A DNA stretch of 64,000 bases from Clostridia bacterium (GTDB taxonomy: Bacteria > Bacillota > Clostridia > Oscillospirales > CAG-272), in contig JAFUQU010000028.1 of NCBI GenBank assembly GCA_017472255.1, positions 1 to 64,000 of the forward strand. Reading direction: 5' to 3'. Below, piece after piece: positions 51,320 to 58,965 of this stretch. The notes beneath the pieces are model-generated. The model saw only the letters and a program-made list of their open reading frames with translations. It made no database searches and was not told where the DNA came from. Both the position numbers and the translations under genes were made by a program. Position 1 is the first letter of the stretch; each line of letters opens with the position of its first letter.

Positions 51320-52117
51320 ATGAAATCCCCTTTCTTTGAGCACAATCAAATCGTCACACGGCTGGTGCTCTGCGTCATCATGCCGCCGGAACTGGAGCCG
51401 ACCATTAACCACTACGACCGGGAATCCCATGGCTTCGCCTACAACCTGTCCAGCGCTGTGACCTATCACTTTGACAACGGTCCCTCCCTGTTCTGCGGCC
51501 CGGGACAGCTGATTTACCTGCCCAAGCACAGCTATTACCACGTTGAGCGGACACGGCAGGGAAGCTGCGCCTGTATCAACTTCGAGATTCTTGACGACGA
51601 CCTGCCCCCCGAGCCGTTTCTGCTGACGGTCAGCGACACCGCCCGGCTGGAACAGATCTACACCGCCGCCGACAAGCAGTGGAGCCGCAAAGCGCCCAGC
51701 TATTACCACGCCTGTATGTCCAACCTCTACGACCTGATGGCACAGGTTCGCACCGAGCTTGACCGCCCCTATCTGGATTCCGGAAAAGCCGACCGCATCG
51801 CCGACGCGGTGCAGTATATCAACGACGCCTACACCACGGAGGACATCTCCGTGGTGGAGCTTGCCGCCATGTCCGGCATGAGCGAAGTCTACTTCCGCCG
51901 GCTGTTCAAGGCGCGCTGCGGCGTTCCCCCGGCGAAATATATCAAAAACCGGCGCATCGAGCGGGCGAAGGAGCTGATTCTCTCCTCCCTCTGCACCATT
52001 GAAGCGGCAGGACAGCTCTCCGGCTTCTCCGATCCCGCCTATTTCTGCCGGGAGTTCAAATCCGTCACCGGCATGACCCCCACCGAATACCGCAATCACC
52101 ACAAAAACAAGGAGTAA
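51320..52117 (+). CDS. AraC-family transcriptional regulator
   Basis: A 265-residue regulator; the N-terminal cupin contains SSAVTYHFDNGPSLFCGPGQL and the C-terminal DNA-binding domain has SVVELAAMSGMSEVYFRRLF and IEAAGQLSGFSDPAYFCREF, ending GMTPTEYRNHHKNKE. Start follows AAAGGAG. It is divergent from the binding-protein/glycyl-radical-enzyme operon, its probable target, and is followed at 2 nt by a GNAT gene. Confidence 0.93.
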   Translation: MKSPFFEHNQIVTRLVLCVIMPPELEPTINHYDRESHGFAYNLSSAVTYHFDNGPSLFCGPGQLIYLPKHSYYHVERTRQGSCACINFEILDDDLPPEPFLLTVSDTARLEQIYTAADKQWSRKAPSYYHACMSNLYDLMAQVRTELDRPYLDSGKADRIADAVQYINDAYTTEDISVVELAAMSGMSEVYFRRLFKARCGVPPAKYIKNRRIERAKELILSSLCTIEAAGQLSGFSDPAYFCREFKSVTGMTPTEYRNHHKNKE

Positions 52118-52119
52118 AC

Positions 52120-52608
52120 ATGGAATACACATCGCACCGCGCCTCTCCCAACGAGCTGGCGCGCATCTGGGAAAAGGACGTCGCCGCCAATCCCGGCGAA
52201 GAACGCTGGGAACGCTGGCGGCTGGAATACATCGGTTACAACAAATCGGGGCGCGCCGTCACCTTTGTGGTTACGGCGGACGGCGATCCGGTGGGTCAGG
52301 GAACGATTCTGCTCGACCCGTCCTGTTCGGCCATCCGGGGGCGGACAGCTCTCTGCGACGGCGTGAGCGTGGGCAACATCAACGCCCTGCGCATCGAAAA
52401 AGCCCACGAGGGTCAGGGACATATCTCCCGCATGGTTCGCGGCATGGAAGAATACGCCGCCGCCCATGGGCTTCGTGCGCTGACCATCGGCGTGGAAGCC
52501 GCCGAAGCGCGCAATCTGGCAATCTATCTGCACTGGGGCTACACGAAGCTCGTCCACCACGACATCGAGGATGGCGAGCTGGTGCTCTACTATCGAAAGG
52601 AATTATAA
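52120..52608 (+). CDS. GNAT-family N-acetyltransferase
   Basis: A 162-residue acetyltransferase of the GNAT fold. The acetyl-CoA pyrophosphate loop is EKAHEGQGHISRMVRGM (Q/R-x-x-G-x-G/A pattern, about 88-104), with GVEAAEARNLAIYLHWGYTKL as the usual C-terminal strand-helix. The stop overlaps the ATG of the next gene (TAATG), so translation is coupled. Substrate unknown. Confidence 0.9.
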   Translation: MEYTSHRASPNELARIWEKDVAANPGEERWERWRLEYIGYNKSGRAVTFVVTADGDPVGQGTILLDPSCSAIRGRTALCDGVSVGNINALRIEKAHEGQGHISRMVRGMEEYAAAHGLRALTIGVEAAEARNLAIYLHWGYTKLVHHDIEDGELVLYYRKEL

Positions 52609-53534
52609 TGACTGTACACTTTTCCCCGCTCTGCGAAACCAATCCGGCTGATCTCGCCTTCGCCGTCATCGCCGCCCGATATCGGGGGCAATGGCTTCTG
52701 GTTCGCCATCGGGAGCGTTCCACGTGGGAAATCCCCGGCGGACATCGGGAGCCGGGGGAGGATATCACCGCCACTGCCCGGCGGGAGCTTTGGGAGGAAA
52801 CCGGCGCGTCCGACTTCGATCTCGTCCCGGTCTGCCGCTATCACGTGGACGACAACGCCAGCCGGGCGGGCATCCTCTTTCTGGCGCAAATCCGCGCGCT
52901 GGGTGAGCTTCCCCCGTCCGAAATCGCCGAACGCCGCCTTTTTGACGAGCTGCCTGACAACCTCACCTACCCCGAAATTCAGCCCCACCTGCACGGACGC
53001 GCCTACCGCGCGCCCTTTGTCGGCGGGTCGCCTTACCCCATCCGACGCGCCGTTGCGGAAGATTACGCGGACTTCGCCCGGGTGCTCTGTCAGTGCTGGC
53101 GGGAAACTTACGCCGGGCTGATTCCCGACGACGTGCTTGACCGCAACACCGACGAGGTACACCGCCGTCAGATGTTCGCCTCCATCATGGGCAAGCGGGG
53201 GCAGTTCTACGCCATCGCCTTCGACGGTCTGCGTCCGGTGGGCATCGTCAATGCGGGCGTGTCCCGGGAGGACGGCGATCCCGCGGATATGGGCGAGCTG
53301 GCGGCGATTTACACGCTGGCGGAAACCTACGGCAGCGGATTGGGTCAGGCGCTGTTTGACGCGGCGATGGACGCCCTGCGCGGGATGGGAATGGCTCAGG
53401 CGAAGCTGTTCGTGCTGGAAGCCAACGGACGCGCCCGCCGGTTCTACGAGAAGAACGGCTTCACGCTCACCGACCGCCTTCCCTATGGCGGCCCCGGCGA
53501 AACGCCGCTGGTCTGCTATCAGAGGGTGCTGTAA
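52608..53534 (+). CDS. NUDIX-GNAT fusion protein
   Basis: A 308-residue two-domain protein. Residues about 15-130 are a NUDIX hydrolase with a complete box, GGHREPGEDITATARREL plus WEETGA (about 44-67). Residues about 142-305 are a GNAT acetyltransferase with the acetyl-CoA loop GSGLGQALFDAAM and LEANGRARRFYEKNGF. Translation is coupled to genes on both sides (TAATG overlaps at 52608 and 53534). The fusion couples hydrolysis of a nucleoside diphosphate derivative to acylation, or joins two housekeeping activities; the substrate is unknown. Confidence 0.9.
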   Translation: MTVHFSPLCETNPADLAFAVIAARYRGQWLLVRHRERSTWEIPGGHREPGEDITATARRELWEETGASDFDLVPVCRYHVDDNASRAGILFLAQIRALGELPPSEIAERRLFDELPDNLTYPEIQPHLHGRAYRAPFVGGSPYPIRRAVAEDYADFARVLCQCWRETYAGLIPDDVLDRNTDEVHRRQMFASIMGKRGQFYAIAFDGLRPVGIVNAGVSREDGDPADMGELAAIYTLAETYGSGLGQALFDAAMDALRGMGMAQAKLFVLEANGRARRFYEKNGFTLTDRLPYGGPGETPLVCYQRVL

Positions 53535-54067
53535 TGGAAAACAAACTGAAAATCAAAACGCTGGAACGCGCCGACTGGAGGCGAATTACCGCCCGGCGCT
53601 TCATCCACCGCACGCTGTCCGGCGGCATGGAAGCCGCGCTGCTGCGCATGGATGAGGTTCGCGCCCCGCTGTTCAAGGATGTCTGCGGCGTGCGCACCTG
53701 TCTGGCTGACCGGGGCTACACATGGATGCAGATTGCGCCGCCGAACGAAAACTGGTGGCTGACCGTCATGGTGAACGACCGGGGCGAGATCGTTCAGTAT
53801 TATTTCGACGTGACGCTGGAAAACCGGGTGAACGGCGGAGAATCCTGTTTCGTTGACCTATATCTGGACGTGATTGCTTCCGCCGACGGACGGCTGGAGC
53901 TGATTGACGAAGCCGATCTGGACGAAGCGCTGTCGAAAGGCATGATCACGCCGGAGCAGCATACGCTGGCGCATCGGACTGCCGACCGGCTGCTGGCAGA
54001 AATTCCGCCGCGATTTGCCGAGCTGGAGCGGTTCTGCTATGAAACGCTGGCGGGGTTTGAACAATAA
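53534..54067 (+). CDS. DUF402-family protein
   Basis: A 177-residue protein of the DUF402 (FomD/YgaC-like) family, related to enzymes that hydrolyse nucleoside diphosphates or nucleotidyl esters. Conserved features are WMQIAPPNENWWLTVMVNDRGEIVQYYFDV and the acidic strand CFVDLYLDVIASADGRLELIDEADLDEA, where family metal-binding Asp/Glu residues lie. The start overlaps the stop of the NUDIX-GNAT gene. With NUDIX and GNAT partners, a role in nucleotide damage clean-up or nucleotide-derivative metabolism is plausible. Confidence 0.82.
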   Translation: MENKLKIKTLERADWRRITARRFIHRTLSGGMEAALLRMDEVRAPLFKDVCGVRTCLADRGYTWMQIAPPNENWWLTVMVNDRGEIVQYYFDVTLENRVNGGESCFVDLYLDVIASADGRLELIDEADLDEALSKGMITPEQHTLAHRTADRLLAEIPPRFAELERFCYETLAGFEQ

Positions 54068-54071
54068 AATT

Positions 54072-54102
54072 CGGGCAGGGAGCCTTCATGGCTCCCTGCC
54101 CG
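54072..54102. terminator. Bidirectional terminator
   Basis: cgggcagggagcc (54072-54084) pairs with ggctccctgcccg (54090-54102), between the convergent DUF402 and sialidase-like genes. Confidence 0.88.
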
Positions 54103-54107
54103 GTTTG

Positions 54108-55142
54108 TCATTCCAGCAAAAATTCCTCCGCCCGGAACGAGTATCCGCGAATCTGCGCCTTGGGCGCGTCGTCCACGATGTAATTGACCACGTAAATTTC
54201 GCCGTCGTCGAACTGCACCCAGCCGGTATAGCCCAGATCGGACACCAGGCTGCGGTCAAAATCGATGGGGAAAATCCGCGCCGACTGCCCGCCGCGCTGG
54301 GTAATCAGCGCGCTTTCGGACGGCATCAGCGCGCCGAAGACGTTCTGCGTCCACGAGCCAAGCCAGCCCTTGCCGCCCTGCATGAAACGGTAGGTAATCA
54401 GCATCCGCCCGTCCCGCAAAATGCCCGCCGTGGGACGATGACAGCCGGGCAGCGGCACATTGTAAACACCCTCCCAGCTCTCGCCGCCGTCGCGGGAAAT
54501 TGCCTTGAAGCAGTCCCAGCCCTGACCAGAATTCTCTCGCAGGAACGCCGCGATCACCCCCGGCTCCACCTCCACCATGGACGCCTCGCACAGATTATAG
54601 CGCGGGGCGCTGGCCATGGTGATCTGCTCCGACCAGCTTCCGCCCTGATCGTCCGAATACCAGACATATTCGGTCAGCTTCTTCGTTTCGGGGTCGGGAT
54701 GGTGCGCTGCCAGCAGCCAGCGCCCGCCTTTCAGCTCCAGCAGGCGGTCGGGCACGATGCCCCTGGCGGGGGTGGCGATGGGGCCCGTCCAGCTCTCGCC
54801 ATTATCTTCGCTGAGCCAGAGGTGAACGACCGACTTCCCTTTTTCGTTCTCGCTGGTGCTGGTGATATAGTCGCAGACCAGCGCCAGCCGTCCGTCAGAC
54901 AGCTTGGAAATCCGCGCGCAGTTGTAATAAGCATCCCGCCGCCCCGGTTCGGTGAGGTAACGCTTCGCCGACCAGCTGCGCCCCCGGTCGGTGCTGGTGA
55001 CAAGGGCGAGCCGCGCCTTATCGCGATTGTTGTGATGCTCGCATTCGGAGAAGACGCAGACCAGCGTCCCCGCATCGGTGAGCACCACATCCGGCCAAGC
55101 TTCGTAGATCGAATTGTCCCGGCTGACAGTGAATTTTTGCAT
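54108..55142 (-). CDS. Sialidase-like (BNR/Asp-box) exo-glycosidase
   Basis: A 344-residue six-bladed-propeller protein related to sialidases. At least four Asp-box repeats (S-x-D-x-G-x-x-W) are visible: STDRGRSWSAKR, SEDNGESWTGP, SDDQGGSWSEQ and SRDGGESWEGV. SIYEAWPDVVLTDAGTLVCVFSE at the N-terminus and CEASMVEVEPGVIAAFLREN are typical catalytic-face segments; FLREN resembles the sialidase RE site. No signal peptide. Start 55142 (MQKFTVSRDNSI) follows GGAGGG; the longer open frame to 55460 runs through the promoter region. True sialic acid specificity is not assured. Confidence 0.85.
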   Translation of the reverse strand: MQKFTVSRDNSIYEAWPDVVLTDAGTLVCVFSECEHHNNRDKARLALVTSTDRGRSWSAKRYLTEPGRRDAYYNCARISKLSDGRLALVCDYITSTSENEKGKSVVHLWLSEDNGESWTGPIATPARGIVPDRLLELKGGRWLLAAHHPDPETKKLTEYVWYSDDQGGSWSEQITMASAPRYNLCEASMVEVEPGVIAAFLRENSGQGWDCFKAISRDGGESWEGVYNVPLPGCHRPTAGILRDGRMLITYRFMQGGKGWLGSWTQNVFGALMPSESALITQRGGQSARIFPIDFDRSLVSDLGYTGWVQFDDGEIYVVNYIVDDAPKAQIRGYSFRAEEFLLE

Positions 55143-55175
55143 GGTGAATCCCTCCTCGGACATATTGTTATCCCT

Positions 55176-55181
55176 ATTGTA
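55176..55181 (-). promoter_or_regulatory. Possible extended -10 promoter of the sialidase-like gene
   Basis: The minus strand reads TGGTACAAT with the -10 hexamer at 55176-55181, 34 nt before the start; the -35 region (TTCCAT) is weak. Confidence 0.45.
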
Positions 55182-55255
55182 CCACATTCTGCGGCGGAAT
55201 GGAAGCATCAAATTCACCATTTTGCAAAAAAATTGCATCATTCGGTTGAAATGGC

Positions 55256-55284
55256 TGTACAAATGACGGGATTTGTGGTATAAT
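55256..55284 (+). promoter_or_regulatory. Promoter of the EEP gene
   Basis: TGTACA (55256-55261), 17 nt and TATAAT with a TGG extension (55279-55284) lie 52 nt before the start. Confidence 0.65.
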
Positions 55285-55335
55285 GTTAATATATATTTTG
55301 ATCGGCGCATGACCGCGCCAAAAAGGAATCCACCA

Positions 55336-56130
55336 ATGCCCAACCTGCAAATTGCCACCTTCAACTTAAAAAGCGACCTTCTCTGCCTTGGCGCCCACGC
55401 ATGGGCGAAGCGTCGGGAACTCATCCTGCGGATGCTTCGGGAACTGAACGCCGACATCACCGGCGTTCAAGAGCTGACGCCCCGTATGCGTTCCGACCTC
55501 TCCCGCGAGCTGACCGACTGCACCCTCGTGGGTCGGGGACGCTGCCGGAATTTTCTCAACGAACACGCGGACATCGTGGTCAGAAACGGTCTGCGCGTGC
55601 TGTCGGAAAGCACCTTCTGGCTGTCAAAAAAGCCTGACCGGGTCAGCAGTCTCATCGCGCCCCGCTATCCTCTGTCCTGGATTTTCCCCCGCATCTGCAC
55701 CACCGCCGAGGTAACGCTCCCCGAGGGGCAGCGCATCCGGGTCTTCAACACCCATCTGGACGTGCTCAGCGAGGGACTGCGCCGCTGGCAGCTTACCTTC
55801 ATCTGTCGCCGCATTTCCCAGTATCAGGAAAGCGATCCTCTGCCCACCCTGCTGATGGGCGATTTCAACGCCAGCCCCAAAGCGCGCTCCATTCAATCGC
55901 TGGAAAACGGCTACGGCTTCCCTGGCGTCCGGCTGCGCTGCATCACCGCCGATACCGATGGCGGCACCTATCACCACTTCCACGGCGGCGAAGGCATCAG
56001 ACGGCTGGACTACATCTTCGCCAGCGAGGAATTCTCGCTTATCGATGCGCAGGTCATCCGCAGCTGCTACGACGGGCGCTATCCTTCCGACCACTACCCG
56101 CTGCTGGCATTGCTGAAGCTGTCTACATAA
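55336..56130 (+). CDS. Endonuclease/exonuclease/phosphatase-family protein
   Basis: A 264-residue EEP-superfamily metal-dependent phosphodiesterase/phosphatase. Signature segments are LQIATFNLKSD (Asn, strand 1), DITGVQELTPRM (catalytic Glu), RVFNTHLDVLSEGLRRWQL (His), LLMGDFNASPKA (Asp/Asn) and YPSDHYPLLALL (Asp-His). Start 55336 (MPNLQIATFN) follows AAAAAGGA; the upstream frame covers the promoter. It is cytoplasmic. It may act on nucleic acids, phospholipids or sugar phosphates. It precedes trkH by 17 nt and may be co-transcribed with the potassium genes. Confidence 0.9.
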   Translation: MPNLQIATFNLKSDLLCLGAHAWAKRRELILRMLRELNADITGVQELTPRMRSDLSRELTDCTLVGRGRCRNFLNEHADIVVRNGLRVLSESTFWLSKKPDRVSSLIAPRYPLSWIFPRICTTAEVTLPEGQRIRVFNTHLDVLSEGLRRWQLTFICRRISQYQESDPLPTLLMGDFNASPKARSIQSLENGYGFPGVRLRCITADTDGGTYHHFHGGEGIRRLDYIFASEEFSLIDAQVIRSCYDGRYPSDHYPLLALLKLST

Positions 56131-56147
56131 CACGAAGGAATGATTTT

Positions 56148-57533
56148 ATGCCAAAATCCAACATACGCCGCCGTCTGCGCGACGACTCCAAACGACATTT
56201 CAGCGCGCCCCAAGTCATCCTTATCGGCTTCGCCGCACTGATTCTGGCGGGTGCGCTGCTGCTCACCCTGCCCATTTCCTCCGCCGGGGGACAGTTTACC
56301 TCACCCCGAACGGCGCTGTTCACCGCCGTCAGCGCCTCCTGCGTCACCGGGCTGGTGGTGGTAGACACCGGCACCTACTGGAGCACCTTCGGGCACGCCG
56401 TGATTATCACAATGATACAAATCGGCGGACTGGGCTTCATGACCATGGCGGTTATGCTGTCCATCTTCCTCCGCCGCCAGATTTCGCCCCGGGAACGGAT
56501 GCTGGCCGCCCAGTCCCTGGGACTGAGCAGCTTCGGCGGCACCGTCAGTCTGGTGAGGCGGATTCTCGCGGGCACGTTTATCATCGAGGGCGTGGGCGCC
56601 CTGCTGCTTGCCAGCCAGTTCATCCCGGTTTTCGGGGTGGGACGGGGAATCTGGTACGGCGTTTTCCACTCAATTTCCGCCTTCTGCAACGCGGGTTTCG
56701 ACCTGCTGGGCGGGTACGGCGGACAGTTCTGCTCCTTCACCTGCTTTGCGGACAATCCGGTCGTCGCCGTGACGCTGATGCTGTTGATTGTGCTGGGCGG
56801 CATCGGCTTCGTAGTCTGGGACGATCTGTTGAACCTGATCGTCCGCCGCAAACGGTTGTCGGTCTATTCGAAGTTTGTGCTGATTGTCAGCGGGCTGCTG
56901 ATATTCGTCGGTGCGGTGCTCATCGCCCTGTTCGAGTGGAACAATCCCGCCACGCTGGCATCCCTGCCGGCGGGAGAAAAGCTGATGCAGGCGCTTTTCC
57001 AGTCTGTGACCACCCGAACAGCGGGCATCGATATGATCAACAACGCCGCCATGACCGAATCCTCCCAGCTGGTCTCCATGCTGCTGATGCTTGTGGGCGG
57101 CGCGTCCGGTTCAACGGCGGGCGGCATCAAGGTGGGAACCTTCGGCGTGCTGGTCTGCGCCATGCTGACCTTCGCCCGGGGCGAGCGGGACGTGGTGTTC
57201 ATGAAGCGTAAGGTGTCTCATGAGACGATCATTCGGGCGCTGTCCATCACCGGCATCGATCTGGCGCTGGCGCTGTCCGCCGCGCTGCTCATCGCCGGAA
57301 CCAGCAGCGCGGGATTGATTCCCGCCCTCTACGACGCAGTATCCGCCATCGCCACGGTTGGGTTGTCCCTGTCGCTGACGCCGACGGTTTCGCTGGCGGG
57401 GCACATCGCGCTGATGGTGATGATGTTCTTCGGTCGGGTGGGCATCCTGACGTTCACCTACTCGATTCTGCTCCGCCAGGCGAAAAAGAAGAGCTGCATC
57501 ACCTACCCGGAAATCGATATGATGATTGGATAA
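56148..57533 (+). CDS. trkH: Trk/Ktr potassium uptake membrane subunit
   Basis: A 461-residue membrane protein of the TrkH/KtrB family that conducts potassium. Four MPM-type repeats are visible with selectivity-filter glycines in SASCVTGLVVVDT, SAFCNAGFDLLGG, VTTRTAGIDMINN and AIATVGLSLSLTPT. The GASGSTAGGIKVGTF segment is the intramembrane loop typical of the family. About eight to ten hydrophobic helices span the protein. It pairs with the trkA gene downstream, across a 140-bp hairpin-filled gap. Confidence 0.95.
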   Translation: MPKSNIRRRLRDDSKRHFSAPQVILIGFAALILAGALLLTLPISSAGGQFTSPRTALFTAVSASCVTGLVVVDTGTYWSTFGHAVIITMIQIGGLGFMTMAVMLSIFLRRQISPRERMLAAQSLGLSSFGGTVSLVRRILAGTFIIEGVGALLLASQFIPVFGVGRGIWYGVFHSISAFCNAGFDLLGGYGGQFCSFTCFADNPVVAVTLMLLIVLGGIGFVVWDDLLNLIVRRKRLSVYSKFVLIVSGLLIFVGAVLIALFEWNNPATLASLPAGEKLMQALFQSVTTRTAGIDMINNAAMTESSQLVSMLLMLVGGASGSTAGGIKVGTFGVLVCAMLTFARGERDVVFMKRKVSHETIIRALSITGIDLALALSAALLIAGTSSAGLIPALYDAVSAIATVGLSLSLTPTVSLAGHIALMVMMFFGRVGILTFTYSILLRQAKKKSCITYPEIDMMIG

Positions 57534-57534
57534 A

Positions 57535-57640
57535 GCAGAGCCTTCGGCTCTGCAAGGTGAGTTTCGGCTTTCGGTGTCTCCGACACCGATTCCGCTGACG
57601 CGGAACCAGCCGAAACTCAAGCAGAGCCTGACGAAACTCA
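57535..57640. repeat. Multi-branched palindromic element between trkH and trkA
   Basis: A first hairpin gcagagcc-ttc-ggctctgc lies at 57535-57553. Then an outer stem gagtttcggct (57559-57569) pairs with agccgaaactc (57608-57618) and encloses two hairpins, cggtgtc-tcc-gacaccg (57572-57588) and ttccgc-tgac-gcggaa (57590-57605), giving a three-way junction. Partial copies of gcagagcc and gaaactca follow (57621-57640). Non-coding. Confidence 0.85.
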
Positions 57641-57673
57641 CATGAAATAACATAACGACAGAAAGGATTCCCT

Positions 57674-58336
57674 ATGAAAAACAACAAACGCAGCTTCTGC
57701 ATCATCGGACTGGGACGGTTCGGGCAGACGCTGGCCGCCAATCTGATCAAAACCGGCCATCAGGTGCTGGTCATCGACACGGACGAAAACGTCATCAACG
57801 CCATGAGCGATCATGCGACCAACGCAGTCATCGGCGATCCGACCAACGAATCGGTGCTGGAAGCCGCCGGCGTGCGTGATTATGACTGCGCCGTCGTCGC
57901 CGTGGCATCCAGCATCAACGACAGCATTCTAATCACGCTGACCCTGAAGGAGATGGGCGTGAAGCAGGTGGTCGCCCGGGCATCCAGCGATCAGCACCGC
58001 CGCGTGCTGGAAAAGATCGGCGCGGACATGGTTGTCTTCCCCGAGCAGGACATGGGCGAACGGCTGGTGGGCATCCTTGATCGGAACAACGTGCTGGAGT
58101 ACGTGGAGTTTTCCGATTCGCACTCCATCGTGGAAGTAGCCGTCCCCGAGAAATGGGTCGGCAAGACGCTGATTGAACTGAACGTCCGCCGCAATTATGG
58201 CGTCACCGTCCTCGCCATCGGCGACCCGAAAACCGGCAAGCTGAACATTTCCCTCGACCCCGCCCGCCGCTTCACCGGCAAAGAAACCGTCGCACTGCTG
58301 GGTGAGAATGAGGCGATTGACCGGATTACGAAGTAA
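57674..58336 (+). CDS. trkA: Trk/Ktr potassium uptake regulatory subunit
   Basis: A 220-residue cytoplasmic RCK protein that gates the TrkH/KtrB channel. The N-terminal nucleotide-binding fold has IIGLGRFGQTLAANLIKTGHQVLVIDTDE (GxGxxG at about 11-16) and INAMSDHATNAVIGDPTNE; the C-terminal TrkA-C domain follows (about 135-220). One copy of each domain, as in KtrA, rather than the doubled TrkA of enterobacteria. Start follows GAAAGGA. A terminator lies 14 nt after the stop. Confidence 0.95.
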   Translation: MKNNKRSFCIIGLGRFGQTLAANLIKTGHQVLVIDTDENVINAMSDHATNAVIGDPTNESVLEAAGVRDYDCAVVAVASSINDSILITLTLKEMGVKQVVARASSDQHRRVLEKIGADMVVFPEQDMGERLVGILDRNNVLEYVEFSDSHSIVEVAVPEKWVGKTLIELNVRRNYGVTVLAIGDPKTGKLNISLDPARRFTGKETVALLGENEAIDRITK

Positions 58337-58349
58337 GGACGCCCGAATA

Positions 58350-58375
58350 AAAAACGCCGCTCGCGCGGCGTTTTT
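58350..58375. terminator. Bidirectional terminator
   Basis: aaaaacgccgc (58350-58360) and gcggcgttttt (58365-58375), loop tcgc, end trkA and the leftward DUF2442 gene. Confidence 0.92.
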
Positions 58376-58378
58376 ATA

Positions 58379-58621
58379 TTATTTCCCATTTTCCCAAAGC
58401 TCGTCGCAGGATATATCCAGATCATCGTTCCAGACAACACCATATCCGCCCACATCCGTCTGCACGCTGACAAACTCATCGGGAACATCCCTGAATACTG
58501 AGAATGCAGGATATTTATCGATCAGCATTTTCACATCGTATATTTTTGATACATCGTTCAGAAAATGCACTTGCAGACAAAAATCAGGCAATGCCTTCAC
58601 TTCTTTCACACGGTGAAACAT
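58379..58621 (-). CDS. DUF2442-family protein
   Basis: An 80-residue protein starting MFHRVKEVKALPDF at 58621, 6 nt after AAAGGAGG. It matches the DUF2442 pattern: LPDFCLQVHFLNDVSKIYDVKMLIDKYPAFSVFRDVPDEFVSVQTD then GYGVVWNDDLDISCDELWENG. It is the second gene of a pair with a DUF4160 gene, 13 nt apart. Such pairs are widespread, mobile and predicted to be toxin-antitoxin-like; no activity is established. Confidence 0.87.
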   Translation of the reverse strand: MFHRVKEVKALPDFCLQVHFLNDVSKIYDVKMLIDKYPAFSVFRDVPDEFVSVQTDVGGYGVVWNDDLDISCDELWENGK

Positions 58622-58634
58622 CAGGGGCCTCCTT

Positions 58635-58889
58635 TCATTCCAACGGAGCAAGCTGCTTGAATTCCTGCGTTGTCCACATATGAACCAATTCAGTGCGATG
58701 AATCTCCATCCATTCTCTGACCATCGCCACAGCTTTAGCTGGCAGATATCCCTCCAAAATATTACCACTTTGAATGTCAAACGCTGCTACATCCTCACCA
58801 TATATCGCATGAATATGCGGTGGGTTATGCTCGCCCTGCCGAAAATACATTCGAATAACAATACCATAAAAACGCGATAATACCGGCAT
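58635..58889 (-). CDS. DUF4160-family protein
   Basis: An 84-residue protein beginning MPVLSRFYGIVIRMYFRQGEHNPPHIHAIYGEDVAAF, the DUF4160 signature with its conserved HNPPHxHA segment (about 20-27). The C-terminal half reads LPAKAVAMVREWMEIHRTELVHMW. It is preceded by GGGAGGGG and lies 13 nt upstream of the DUF2442 gene. The His-rich segment could bind metal or RNA. Function is unknown; the fixed pairing suggests a two-component module. Confidence 0.88.
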   Translation of the reverse strand: MPVLSRFYGIVIRMYFRQGEHNPPHIHAIYGEDVAAFDIQSGNILEGYLPAKAVAMVREWMEIHRTELVHMWTTQEFKQLAPLE

Positions 58890-58965
58890 ATCATTCCCCT
58901 CCCTTTATATATTATATCACACGATACACAATTTGTCAATGATGCTTCGCTTGCAAAGCGCGGCG

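Noticed and set aside
49639..51339. Long plus-strand open frame (566 codons)
   Set aside because: It is antisense to the binding lipoprotein gene and runs through a promoter region.
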